From Rhodanobacter ginsengisoli (GTDB taxonomy: Bacteria; Pseudomonadota; Gammaproteobacteria; Xanthomonadales; Rhodanobacteraceae), in the NCBI RefSeq assembly GCF_042657065.1, contig NZ_JBHSNF010000001.1, positions 682,001 through 746,000 of the forward strand: a DNA stretch of 64,000 nucleotides. Direction: 5' to 3'. Position numbers and translations under genes: made by a program. How positions within the stretch are numbered: the first letter of the stretch is position 1; every line of letters starts with the position of its first letter. A model generated the notes under the pieces. That model searched no databases, was not told the origin of the DNA, and saw only the letters and a list, made by a program, of their open reading frames with translations. Positions 35,952-44,477 of the stretch are shown here, piece after piece.

Positions 35952-37112
35952 GTGAGCCAGGACCACTCCCGTCGCTGGCAGCTTTTTGCCATCACGGCGC
36001 TCATCGTCTATCTGATCTGGTTGCTGGCACCGGTCCTGATGCCGTTTGCGATCGCCGCCATGCTGGCCTATCTGGGCGACCCGCTGGCCGATCGGCTGGA
36101 GCGGCTGGGGCTGAACCGGATGTGGGCGGCGACGATCGTCTTCGTGCTGATCCTGGTGCTGTTCTGTGGCGTGTTGCTGCTGCTGATCCCGCTGATTGCG
36201 CGACAGGTCGAGAACCTGATCAGCAACCTGCCGCGCTACGGCGACTGGGCACAGAACACCGTGTGGCCGTGGCTGCAGGCGCGCCTGCACCTCGATCCGC
36301 ACACGTTCGACAGCGATCGGCTGCTGGCTGCGATCCGCTCGCATATCGGTTCGATCGGTGGCGTCGCCGGCACGGTCATCGGCAAGGTGTCGCGTTCGGG
36401 CCTGGGCATCGTGATGTGGCTGACCAACCTGGTGCTGATCCCGGTGGTGGCGTTCTACCTGCTGCGCGACTGGGACCGTCTGGTGGCCAGGATCGATCTC
36501 ATGCTGCCGCGCTCGATCGAGCCGACGATCGCGCACCTGGCACGCGAGGCGGACAGGATCCTGGGCGCATTCGTGCGCGGCCAGCTGCTGGTGATGCTCG
36601 GACTGGGCGTGTTCTACGGCGCCGGCCTGGGCGTGGTCGGGCTGACCGTGGGCCCGCTGATCGGCATGGTCGCCGGCCTGCTCAGCTTCGTGCCGTACCT
36701 GGGGTTCATCATCGGCTTCGTGGCCGCGATCGTGGCGGCGCTGGTGCAGTACGGCGACTGGACGCATGTGCTGCTGGTCTGCGGCGTGTTCGCGATCGGC
36801 CAGCTGCTGGAAGGCTATGTGCTGGTACCCAAGCTGGTCGGCGACAAGATCGGACTGCATCCGGTCGCGGTGATCTTCGCGGTGCTGGCCGGCGGCTACC
36901 TGTTCGGCTTTTTCGGCGTGCTGCTGGCGCTGCCGGCCGCCTCGGTGATCATGGTGCTGCTGCGCTACGTGCTGGAACGCTATCGCATGAGCGAGCTGTA
37001 CAACGAGGCCGGCGGGGGCGATCCGGGTATTGGCCGGGCGGCCGTCATCGTGCCTCCCGGCGGCGAGGACGATGCGCCGGCGCCCGCGCCGGACGACCAG
37101 GTCGCGCCATGA
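35952..37112 (+). CDS. perM: AI-2E family transporter (PerM-like)
   Basis: 386 residues with about eight membrane helices. FYLLRDWDRLV in the centre and the C-terminal GQLLEGYVLVPKLVGDKIGLHP are family signatures. Members export various solutes (AI-2, Na+/H+ in some); no substrate can be assigned. The start is a GTG directly after the DUF2066 stop. The stop overlaps the hda ATG by 4 bp. The C-terminal tail is acidic and proline-rich. Confidence 0.9.
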   Translation: MSQDHSRRWQLFAITALIVYLIWLLAPVLMPFAIAAMLAYLGDPLADRLERLGLNRMWAATIVFVLILVLFCGVLLLLIPLIARQVENLISNLPRYGDWAQNTVWPWLQARLHLDPHTFDSDRLLAAIRSHIGSIGGVAGTVIGKVSRSGLGIVMWLTNLVLIPVVAFYLLRDWDRLVARIDLMLPRSIEPTIAHLAREADRILGAFVRGQLLVMLGLGVFYGAGLGVVGLTVGPLIGMVAGLLSFVPYLGFIIGFVAAIVAALVQYGDWTHVLLVCGVFAIGQLLEGYVLVPKLVGDKIGLHPVAVIFAVLAGGYLFGFFGVLLALPAASVIMVLLRYVLERYRMSELYNEAGGGDPGIGRAAVIVPPGGEDDAPAPAPDDQVAP

Positions 37113-37810
37113 TTCCGCAGCTGCCGCTGGCGCTGCGCTGGCCGCGCCGCCAGCGCTTCGAACATTTCCATGCCGGCGCCAATGCGGCCGCGCTGGCCGC
37201 GGTGCAGGCGCTGGCGCTCGAACCCGGAGCTCCGTGGGTCTACCTGCACGGCGCCAGCGGCAGTGGCCGCAGTCACCTGCTGATGGCGGCCTGCCAGGCC
37301 GCGAGCGCGGCCGGACGGCGGGTGCAATACCTGCCGCTGGCCACGTTGACGGACCACGCGGCGGCCCTGCGCGGCGTCGCCGGCAGCGAGCTGCTGGCGC
37401 TGGACGATCTGGGCGCCATTGCCGGCAACCGCGACGCGGAGCATGCGCTGTTCGACCTCTACAACCGCGCCCGCGCCGAAGGCAGCGCACTGCTGTTCGC
37501 TGCGGATGCGATTCCGACGCAGCTCGGCATCGAGCTGCCCGACCTGCGCTCGCGGCTCGGTGCCTGTACCCAGTTCGCGCTCAAGCCGCTCGATGACGAC
37601 GAACGCCGCGCCGTACTGAAAGCGCAGGCCGCCTCGCGCGGCATCGAACTGGACGACAGTGTGCTGGACTGGCTGTTTGCGCGTTATGCGCGCGACCTTG
37701 GCGCGTTGCTCGATTTGCTCGACAGACTCGATGCAGCGTCGCTCGCCGCGCAGCGGCGCATTACGGTACCGTTCTTGCGCGGCTTCCTGCGCGAGGCCGG
37801 CGACCGCTAG
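37109..37810 (+). CDS. hda: Hda, DnaA regulatory inactivator
   Basis: 233-residue AAA+ protein related to DnaA domain III. It starts MIPQLPLAL, which contains the clamp-binding hexapeptide (QLPLAL, compare QLSLPL). A Walker A-like GASGSGRSHL follows (Lys of GKS replaced by Arg, so ATP binding may be altered), then LLALDDLGA. With the beta clamp it promotes ATP hydrolysis by DnaA. Overlaps the perM stop by 4 bp. Confidence 0.93.
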   Translation: MIPQLPLALRWPRRQRFEHFHAGANAAALAAVQALALEPGAPWVYLHGASGSGRSHLLMAACQAASAAGRRVQYLPLATLTDHAAALRGVAGSELLALDDLGAIAGNRDAEHALFDLYNRARAEGSALLFAADAIPTQLGIELPDLRSRLGACTQFALKPLDDDERRAVLKAQAASRGIELDDSVLDWLFARYARDLGALLDLLDRLDAASLAAQRRITVPFLRGFLREAGDR

Positions 37811-37836
37811 CGTCATCAGGCCAGGAGGCGTTGATC

Positions 37837-38412
37837 ATGCTGAAGTGGCTGTTGCCTATCCTCGGCTTCTGGGCGTTCCACGCCACCGCAGCGGAAAACG
37901 ATGCGCCCACGCAGCCACCGGTGTATGCCGGCACTTATGCGGTCATGTTCTGCCAGGGATCGTGTCCGGCCACGACATATCGCACCGGCACGCTGGTCCT
38001 GTTCGATCGGCCGCTGCGCGACGCGCAAGGCCAGGCGCGAGGCAAATGGCTGGAACGGGGGCAAATCAACGGCTGCCTCACGCTTGATCCGGTGCATGGC
38101 GCTCCCGGTGGATGGGTGTTCTATCCGGGGTTGGCACCCAGGCGATTTCTCGTCTGGTCGGTCGTGGACGACCGTTCGGCAAGCTTCGAGCTCGATCGCA
38201 CGGTCGATGCGGGCTACACGGTCGAGCTGCGACTCACTCCGTCCGGCCTGGGCGGAACAGGCATGTTCTGGAGCGACGTGGGCTCGCCAGGCACTCAGAC
38301 ATCGCCACGGCAGGATGCGATCCAGGTGCATCGCATCGGCGATGCCGATCCGGCGCGGTGTCCACGGCTGGACCTGGACGCCGACGCGATGAATGACGTG
38401 CTCACGCCTTGA
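37837..38412 (+). CDS. hypothetical secreted protein
   Basis: 191 residues. A signal peptide is likely (MLKWLLPILGFWAFHATAA). The mature part is beta-rich with a CQGSC pair (about residues 39-43) and two further cysteines, suggesting disulphides. AGGAGG lies 8 bp before the ATG, so it is a real gene. No family was recognised. Its last 11 bp overlap the 3' end of the convergent suhB. Confidence 0.72.
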   Translation: MLKWLLPILGFWAFHATAAENDAPTQPPVYAGTYAVMFCQGSCPATTYRTGTLVLFDRPLRDAQGQARGKWLERGQINGCLTLDPVHGAPGGWVFYPGLAPRRFLVWSVVDDRSASFELDRTVDAGYTVELRLTPSGLGGTGMFWSDVGSPGTQTSPRQDAIQVHRIGDADPARCPRLDLDADAMNDVLTP

Positions 38413-39205
38413 GCAACGCCGGCGTCGCCTGCTGGCCGATCGCGTCGACCATCGCCTTGGCCACGTTGAGGTTGCCGGCGATGATGTTGCCGCTTTCGGG
38501 GATGCCGTCGCGGCCGGCGAAGTCGCAGTAGCGGCCGCCCGCTTCGTGCACCAGCAGCACGCCGGCGGCCATGTCCCATGGCTTCAGGCCGATCTCGAAG
38601 TAGCCGTCGTAGCGGCCGGCGGCGACGTAGGCCAGATCCAGCGCGGCGGAGCCGGAGCGGCGGATGTCCTCGGCCTGGCCCAGGATGGCGCGGGTCATGT
38701 CGAGTTGCGGCACCAGATGCTCGCGCTGGCGGAACGGAAAGCCGGTGGCGATCATCGCGCCGCCCAGGTTCTCGCGCTTGCTGACGCGCATGCGGCGGTC
38801 GTTGAGGTAGGCGCCGTCACCCTTGCTGGCGGTGTACAGCTCGTCGCGCAGCGGGTCGAATACCACGGCATGGATCGGCACGCCCTTCTCCAGCAGCGCG
38901 ATCGACACGCTGAAGTGCGGGATGCCGCGCAGGTAGTTGTGGGTGCCGTCGAGCGGATCGATGACCCACTGCAGCGGCCCCTTGCCGATCGCGCCGCTTT
39001 CCTCGGCGAGGATCGCGTGATCGGGATAGGCGCGGCGCAGTTCCTTGATGATCTCCGCTTCGGCCAGCTTGTCGACCTCCGAGACGAAGTCCAGCTGCTG
39101 CTTCTCGACGATATTGAGGCCGTCGATGCGGTTCATGTAGCGCAGGATCACATTGCCTGCGGAACGGGCGGCGCGCGCCGCGATCGTGACGTGGGGTCGG
39201 GCCAT
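38402..39205 (-). CDS. suhB: SuhB, inositol monophosphatase family
   Basis: 267 residues with metal-site motifs AEESG, IDPLDGTHNY and WDMAAGVLLVHEAGG. In enterics SuhB hydrolyses inositol phosphates in vitro and also acts in the rRNA antitermination complex. It is divergent from trmJ, the same pairing seen in many gammaproteobacteria. Confidence 0.95.
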   Translation of the reverse strand: MARPHVTIAARAARSAGNVILRYMNRIDGLNIVEKQQLDFVSEVDKLAEAEIIKELRRAYPDHAILAEESGAIGKGPLQWVIDPLDGTHNYLRGIPHFSVSIALLEKGVPIHAVVFDPLRDELYTASKGDGAYLNDRRMRVSKRENLGGAMIATGFPFRQREHLVPQLDMTRAILGQAEDIRRSGSAALDLAYVAAGRYDGYFEIGLKPWDMAAGVLLVHEAGGRYCDFAGRDGIPESGNIIAGNLNVAKAMVDAIGQQATPALLKA

Positions 39206-39328
39206 GGGTTTCGACTTTGGAAGAGAGCGGGGTTGCGGTCGGCGATTCTAGCAGAGGCGGGCCCGGACCGGGCCGCGGAGGCCCGTCTCCACTATCCTTG
39301 GACGTTCCCTCGCCACGCCGTGCATCGC

Positions 39329-40093
39329 ATGAACGACCTCCACGACCTCGCCGCCCGCATCCGCTACGTGCTGGTGCGCACCTCGCATCCGGGCAATATC
39401 GGCAGTGCGGCGCGGGCGATCCGCACGATGGGTTTCCAGCGGCTGGAGCTGGTGACCCCGGTGCGTTTCCCGGATCGGGAGGCCAGCGCGCTGGCCGCCG
39501 GCGCGGATGACGTGCTGGCCGAGGCGGGCGTGCACGCGGAGCTGGTCGACGGCCTGGCCGGCTGCAACCTGGCGCTGGGGTTGTCCGCGCGCCGGCGCGG
39601 GGTGACCCTGCCGGAGCTGTCGCCGCGCGAGGCCGCAGCGCAGGCGCTGGCCGCCGCTGCGCGGGGCGAACAGGTGGCGCTGGTGTTCGGCAACGAGCGC
39701 AGCGGGCTGGAGAACGAGGAGCTGGCGCGCTGCCACGCGATGGTGCGGATTCCCAGCGTGGACGACTTCAGCTCGCTCAACCTGTCGCAGGCGGTGCAGG
39801 TGATGGCCTACGAACTGCGCGTGGCGATGCTCGACGAGCTGCCGGCGCCGTTGCCGCCGGTGCCGGCGGAGCTGCCGGCCGATGCGGCGCAGATGGAGAA
39901 GTTCTACGAGCACCTGGCGCAGACGCTGGACGATATCGAATTCCACAAGGGCCGCACGCCGACCACGATCATGCTGCGCCTGCGCAAGCTGTTCCAGCGC
40001 GCGCAGATGGATGAGCGCGAGCTGCGGGTGCTGCACGGCATCCTGGCCGACGCCCAGCGCATGGCGGCATTGGCCAAGGGCACGAGCGATTAG
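39329..40093 (+). CDS. trmJ: TrmJ, tRNA (Cm32/Um32) 2'-O-methyltransferase
   Basis: 254 residues of the SPOUT class. LVRTSHPGNIGSAARAIRTMGF, then ALVFGNERSGLENEEL and the knot segment IPSVDDFSSLNLSQAVQVMAYEL, identify the TrmJ branch. It methylates position 32 of certain tRNAs. The ATG at 39329 gives the conserved N-terminus. Confidence 0.95.
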   Translation: MNDLHDLAARIRYVLVRTSHPGNIGSAARAIRTMGFQRLELVTPVRFPDREASALAAGADDVLAEAGVHAELVDGLAGCNLALGLSARRRGVTLPELSPREAAAQALAAAARGEQVALVFGNERSGLENEELARCHAMVRIPSVDDFSSLNLSQAVQVMAYELRVAMLDELPAPLPPVPAELPADAAQMEKFYEHLAQTLDDIEFHKGRTPTTIMLRLRKLFQRAQMDERELRVLHGILADAQRMAALAKGTSD

Positions 40094-40115
40094 CTGGACA
40101 ACCGGATAGTGCGCT

Positions 40116-40201
40116 TTTTGTGGGAGCGGCTTCAGCCGCGATGCCTTTGTTCCGAACCACTTCAAGGCAAGAGCATCGCGGCTGAAGCCGCTCCCACAAA
40201 A
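40116..40201. repeat. REP-type inverted repeat pair (REPIN-like), copy 2
   Basis: Arms of 29 nt (40116-40144 and 40173-40201) are perfect complements with core GTGGGAGCGGCTTCAGCCGC. The spacer holds a small GCCTT/AAGGC stem. It lies between trmJ and the convergent CNNM/CBS gene, and its core matches copy 1 at 9101-9173 with few changes. Confidence 0.92.
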
Positions 40202-40216
40202 GTGGCGGCCGAACGC

Positions 40217-41539
40217 CTACTGCTCGTCGTCGGGCAGTTCCAGCGATGGCGCGGGGGTGACCAGCAGCTTGTCGATGCGGGCACCGTCGAGGTCGATCAC
40301 CTCGAAGCGGATGCCGTGCCAGGCGAACACCTCGCCGGTCTGCGGCACATGGCCCAGCGCGGTCATCACCATGCCGGCGACGGTGCGGAAATCGTGATCC
40401 TGCTCGCCCGGCAGCTCGCTGATACGCAGCAGTTCGCGCAGGTCGTCGGTGGACAGGCTGCCGTCGATCAGCCAGCTGCCATCGGCGCGTTCCACGATGG
40501 GGCCGTCCTCGTCGGCTCCGCCATGGCCGATCTGGCTGGCGCCGACCACGGCGGCCAGCAGGTCGTTGACGGTGACCACGCCCTCGATGTCGCCGTATTC
40601 GTCCACGACCAGTGCCAGCGGGGTCTCGGCGTCACGGAATTCCTCCAGCAGATCCAGCGCGCGCGCCGCCGCCGGCACGAACAGCGGCTTGGACAGGTGG
40701 CCGAACAGCTCCGGACTGCCCTCGGCGAAACTGTGCAGCATGAGCTTGACCTCGACCACGCCGACCACGTCGCTTTCGTCGCCGCGATAGACCGGATAGC
40801 GTGAATACGGGGTCTGCCGCATGACCTCGATGTTTTCCTCGCGGGAGGCCGATATGTCCAGCCAGGCGATCCGCATGCGCGGGGTCATCACGCTGTCCAC
40901 CGTGCGGTCGCCCAGACGCAGCACGCGATTGACCATGTTGTGCTCGTCGCGGTCGAGCACGCCCTGTTCGGCGCTTTCCGCGACCAGCATGCGGATCTCG
41001 TCTTCGGTGACCACCCCGCTGCCTTGCTGTTTCACCCGCAGCAGCCGCAGCAGCAGGTTGCTGGATATGTTCAGCAGCCACACGAACGGGGAGGTCAGCC
41101 GCGACAGCAGCAGCATCGGTATCGCCACGTAGGACGACAGCTTTTCCGGTGACGACAGCGCCAGCCGCTTGGGTACCAGTTCGCCGAACACGATCTGGAT
41201 GAACGAGATCAGCACGAAGCCCAGCACGATGCCGCTGATCCGTGCATACGGCAGCAACCAGCCCAGCCGGCCACCCTGCAGCGCCTCGGCGATGTGCGTG
41301 CCCAGCGCATCGCCGGCGACCGCACCGGTGATCAGCATCACCAGGGTGATGCCGACCTGCACGGTGGACAGGAAATATTCCGGTGCCTCGGCGTGGCGCA
41401 ACGCCAGCGCGGCCTTGCGGCTGGTCCGGGCCATCTGCTTGAGGCGGCTCTTGCGTGACACCACCAGGGCCATTTCCGACAACGCGAAGAAGCCGTTGCA
41501 CAGGGACAGCACGAAGACGAGCGCGATTTCGGTCAGCAT
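40217..41539 (-). CDS. CNNM/CBS-domain membrane protein (hemolysin-III/CorC-type, TlyC family)
   Basis: 440 residues: a CNNM transmembrane domain with about four helices (1-190; FVLSLCNGFFALSEMALVVSR), a CBS pair (about 205-330; VMTPRMRIAWLD, VVDEYGDIEGVVT) and a C-terminal CorC_HlyC domain (from about 355). Family members take part in magnesium and cobalt efflux or resistance; the name hemolysin is historical. It is divergent from the DUF47-Pit pair. Confidence 0.9.
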   Translation of the reverse strand: MLTEIALVFVLSLCNGFFALSEMALVVSRKSRLKQMARTSRKAALALRHAEAPEYFLSTVQVGITLVMLITGAVAGDALGTHIAEALQGGRLGWLLPYARISGIVLGFVLISFIQIVFGELVPKRLALSSPEKLSSYVAIPMLLLSRLTSPFVWLLNISSNLLLRLLRVKQQGSGVVTEDEIRMLVAESAEQGVLDRDEHNMVNRVLRLGDRTVDSVMTPRMRIAWLDISASREENIEVMRQTPYSRYPVYRGDESDVVGVVEVKLMLHSFAEGSPELFGHLSKPLFVPAAARALDLLEEFRDAETPLALVVDEYGDIEGVVTVNDLLAAVVGASQIGHGGADEDGPIVERADGSWLIDGSLSTDDLRELLRISELPGEQDHDFRTVAGMVMTALGHVPQTGEVFAWHGIRFEVIDLDGARIDKLLVTPAPSLELPDDEQ

Positions 41540-41631
41540 CGCGGTGATGATGGTGGAGGGGGCATGCGCACAGTGTAAGGGTAGCGGGGGCTGTACTTCA
41601 TCTGGTGTCGATTCGGGGCGGCCTGAGTGTC

Positions 41632-41649
41632 CTGTAACATTACCGTCAT
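41632..41649 (+). promoter_or_regulatory. candidate PhoB box upstream of DUF47-pit
   Basis: CTGTAACATTACCGTCAT matches the two-half-site Pho box (CTGTCAT-4-CTGTCAT) at 5 of 7 and 6 of 7 positions with exact 4-bp spacing. It ends 24 bp before the ATG at 41674, so the promoter or leader must be very short, or the site acts as a block. Confidence 0.45.
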
Positions 41650-41673
41650 CTCGCTCACTCAGGCATGGCCCGC

Positions 41674-42303
41674 ATGTTTTCACTGCAGACGATTTTCGGC
41701 AAAGGCGACAAGTTCTACGGCCTGCTCGAACAGAGCGCGGCCACCGTCTGCGACAGCGCCAAGGCCCTGCACGAGCTGCTGAGCACGCCCGGGCAAGCCG
41801 CCGTGATGGCCGCGTTCACGGCCACCCGCGCCCGCGAGAAGGAGCTGGCCGCGCAGATCAGCGAAGGGCTGGTGAACACCTTCGTCACGGCGCTGGACCG
41901 CGAGGACATCGAGGCGCTGAATTCGGCGCTGTACAAGATCCCCAAGACCATCGAGAAGTTCGCCGAACGATACGAGATCGTGTTTTCCCGGCTGGACGGG
42001 GTGGATTTCGGCCAGCGCGCACTGGTGCTGCAGCGCTCCAGCGAGGTGGTCGCCCGGATGATCGGCGAATTGCGCCGCGGCCTGCGCATCGACCCGGTGA
42101 AGAAGCTGCAGGATCAGTTGCAGGCACTGGAATCGGAGGGCGACCGCATGCTGCTGGCGCCGTATCGCACGCTCTACGTGGAAGGCGGCGACGCGATGCG
42201 GGCGATGCTGGCGAAGGATCTGTTCGAGCTGATCGAGAAGGCGATCGACAAGTGCCGCGACGTCGGCAACATCGTCTATTCGATCGTGCTGAAGAACTCC
42301 TGA
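41674..42303 (+). CDS. DUF47/PhoU-like Pit accessory protein
   Basis: 209 residues, all-helical, starting MFSLQTIFGKGDKFYGLLE, a DUF47 signature; helical repeats resemble PhoU. An in-frame ATG at 41665 would add three residues. DUF47 proteins are encoded next to Pit transporters and modulate phosphate uptake. pit starts 91 bp downstream, so one operon is likely. Confidence 0.92.
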   Translation: MFSLQTIFGKGDKFYGLLEQSAATVCDSAKALHELLSTPGQAAVMAAFTATRAREKELAAQISEGLVNTFVTALDREDIEALNSALYKIPKTIEKFAERYEIVFSRLDGVDFGQRALVLQRSSEVVARMIGELRRGLRIDPVKKLQDQLQALESEGDRMLLAPYRTLYVEGGDAMRAMLAKDLFELIEKAIDKCRDVGNIVYSIVLKNS

Positions 42304-42393
42304 GGTCGCCGCCGTGAGCCTGTGCATGAGGAATTGCCCGGCCGCTCGGCCGTCCCCGGTGGTGGCCTGTCCGGAAGTGGCCGGGAGCCGCGC

Positions 42394-43506
42394 ATGAGTG
42401 TCGTCATCGCGGTGGTGCTGATCGCGCTGGTTTTCACCTACATCAACGGTTTCCACGACACGGCCAACTCGATCGCCACGGTGGTGGCGACCAAGGTACT
42501 CACTCCCGGCCAGGCGGTGTTGCTGGCGGCGGGCACGAACCTGATCGGTGCGTTCCTGGGAACGGCGGTGGCGGCCACGATCGCCTCGGGGCTGATCAAC
42601 GCCGGCGTGATCGAGATGAGCTCGCAGCTGCTGATCTGCGCGCTGCTGGCCGCGATCGTGTGGAACCTGATCACCTGGTGGCTGGGCCTGCCGTCCAGCT
42701 CCAGTCATGCCCTGGTCGGCGCCCTGGTGGGGGCGGCGATCGCGGCCTCGGGCAGCAACTTCAGCGCAGTGATCTGGGAGCAGGGCAGCTGGCTGAAGGG
42801 CCACGGCGTGATCCCCAAGGTGATCGTCCCGATGGTGTTGTCGCCGGCCGCCGGCTTCGTCATCAGCTTCCTGTTGATGGGCAGCCTGTATGGACTGCTG
42901 GCCTGGTTCGCGAACCGCCACGGCTGGTCACGCCGATTCGGGCGCACGCCGTTCGTCAACGGCTTTTTCGGCAAGGCGCAGATCGTCTCGGCCACCGCGA
43001 TGGGCGTGGCGCACGGCATGAACGACGCGCAGAAGAGCATGGGCATCATCGCGCTGGCGCTGGCCGGTGCCACCGCCACGCATCAGTTCGACCACCTGCC
43101 GGTGTGGCTGGGTTTCCTGCGCGTCGCGGAGAATCCGGCGGGCGGATTCGCGATCCCGGTGTGGGTCAAGGTGGTCTCGGCGCTGACCATGGCCGCGGGT
43201 ACCGCGGGTGGCGGCTGGCGCATCATCAAGACGCTGGGCCACAAGATGGTCAAGCTGCACCCGATCAACGGTTTCGCGGCCGAGACCAGCTCGGCGCTGG
43301 TGATCCTGACCGCTTCGGTGTTCGGCATCCCGGTGTCGACCACCCACAACGTGTCGGCCTCGATCATGGGCGTGGGCGCGGCCAAGCGCTTCAACGCGAT
43401 CCGCTGGTCGGTGGTCGAGCGGATGGTGTGGGCCTGGATCCTGACCCTGCCGGTCACCGCGCTGCTGGCCTACGGCCTGGTGATGGCGGTCAAGCTGGCG
43501 TTCTAG
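42394..43506 (+). CDS. pit: Pit-family inorganic phosphate transporter
   Basis: 370 residues, about ten membrane helices. GFHDTANSIATVVATKVL and GLPSSSSHALVGALVG in the first repeat, and GVAHGMNDAQKSMG plus FGIPVSTTHNVSASIMG in the second, are Pit/PHO-4 signatures. It takes up metal-phosphate complexes by proton symport. GGGAG lies about 7 bp before the ATG. Confidence 0.95.
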   Translation: MSVVIAVVLIALVFTYINGFHDTANSIATVVATKVLTPGQAVLLAAGTNLIGAFLGTAVAATIASGLINAGVIEMSSQLLICALLAAIVWNLITWWLGLPSSSSHALVGALVGAAIAASGSNFSAVIWEQGSWLKGHGVIPKVIVPMVLSPAAGFVISFLLMGSLYGLLAWFANRHGWSRRFGRTPFVNGFFGKAQIVSATAMGVAHGMNDAQKSMGIIALALAGATATHQFDHLPVWLGFLRVAENPAGGFAIPVWVKVVSALTMAAGTAGGGWRIIKTLGHKMVKLHPINGFAAETSSALVILTASVFGIPVSTTHNVSASIMGVGAAKRFNAIRWSVVERMVWAWILTLPVTALLAYGLVMAVKLAF

Positions 43507-43529
43507 CGCAACACAACCCGCCCGGGCGG

Positions 43530-43934
43530 CTAGAACGAGTCCGCGCCGGTGGCGATCACCTGCTCCAGCTGGTCGCCCAGCGAGCCCAGTTCATGCACCA
43601 CGCGTTCCAGCTCGGGGGCATCGAGAAATTCGTACAGGCGGTTTTCGCACAGGTGCAGGTACGGCGAACCGTCCAGGTCGGCCACGGCGAGGAAACCGGT
43701 GCGCTGCTGCCAGTTGAAGCGCAGGCAGCGATTCGGATCGGTGCCGGCGAGCGGACCGATCGGGGTGGATACGCGCAGGTAACGCCGCCCCGATTCGTCC
43801 TCGAGCTCGGCCAGGTAGATGCCCTGGTAACGCTCCTGCCGGACCGGCAGATCGAAGCTGATCAGGTAGGGGTCGTTGTTGTGCAGCTCGTGCTGGCTGC
43901 CGATGTGCGAACGCACGGCTTCGAAGTGACGCAT
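43530..43934 (-). CDS. hypothetical protein, possible YbjN/secretion-chaperone-like fold
   Basis: 134 residues, no signal peptide. Order is one helix, a beta-rich centre (YLRVSTPIGPL, RFNWQQRTGFLAVADLDGSPYLHL) and a C-terminal helix (ELERVVHELGSLGDQLEQVI). That alpha-beta-alpha pattern resembles the YbjN/type III chaperone fold; this is only a fold-level guess. The ATG at 43934 is the likely start. Confidence 0.7.
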   Translation of the reverse strand: MRHFEAVRSHIGSQHELHNNDPYLISFDLPVRQERYQGIYLAELEDESGRRYLRVSTPIGPLAGTDPNRCLRFNWQQRTGFLAVADLDGSPYLHLCENRLYEFLDAPELERVVHELGSLGDQLEQVIATGADSF

Positions 43935-44016
43935 GTTGCGATTTCCGCTGGGAGGGGCACCGGTTACTCTGCCACGTATTCCCGTTCGAGTCGCGTCAAC
44001 CGCCGATGGATCAGCC

Positions 44017-44358
44017 ATGAACGAACGCAACGATCGCATCTTCGCCGCCATCGCCGCGATCCCGCCCGGGCGGGTCGCCAGCTATGGCGCCATCGCCGCC
44101 CGCGCGGGCCTGCCGGGGCGCGCCCGGCTGGTCGGCAGGCTGCTCGGCGAAGTTCCCGAGGGCATGGTGCTGCCGTGGTTCCGGGTACTGCGCGCCAGCG
44201 GACACATCGCGATGCCGCCGGGCAGCCGCGGCTTTCGCGAGCAATGCCGGTTGCTGCGGGCCGAGGGTGTCGAGGTGAAGAATGGCCGTGTGCCGCTGTC
44301 GCGGTTCGGCCTGGATGCCGACCTGGATCACGCCCTGTGGGGGATGCCGGGGGATTGA
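44017..44358 (+). CDS. alkyltransferase-like (ATL) protein, MGMT family
   Basis: 113 residues with the MGMT DNA-binding fold (IPPGRVASYGAIAARAGLPGRARLVGRLL). The alkyl-acceptor cysteine is absent: the PCHRV box reads PWFRV, as in ATL proteins of the YbaZ/Atl1 type. These bind O6-alkylguanine and hand it to nucleotide excision repair rather than repairing it directly. It lies between unrelated genes. Confidence 0.92.
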   Translation: MNERNDRIFAAIAAIPPGRVASYGAIAARAGLPGRARLVGRLLGEVPEGMVLPWFRVLRASGHIAMPPGSRGFREQCRLLRAEGVEVKNGRVPLSRFGLDADLDHALWGMPGD

Positions 44359-44477
44359 GGGCATTCGTCCGTCCTCGGGATCCCCGGGTTCGCCGGCATG
44401 GCCCTGCACGAATGCGATCGAATCGTTGACATCCGGCGGATCCCGCGCCGACAGGCTGGATCCGCCGGTTTGCTAGC

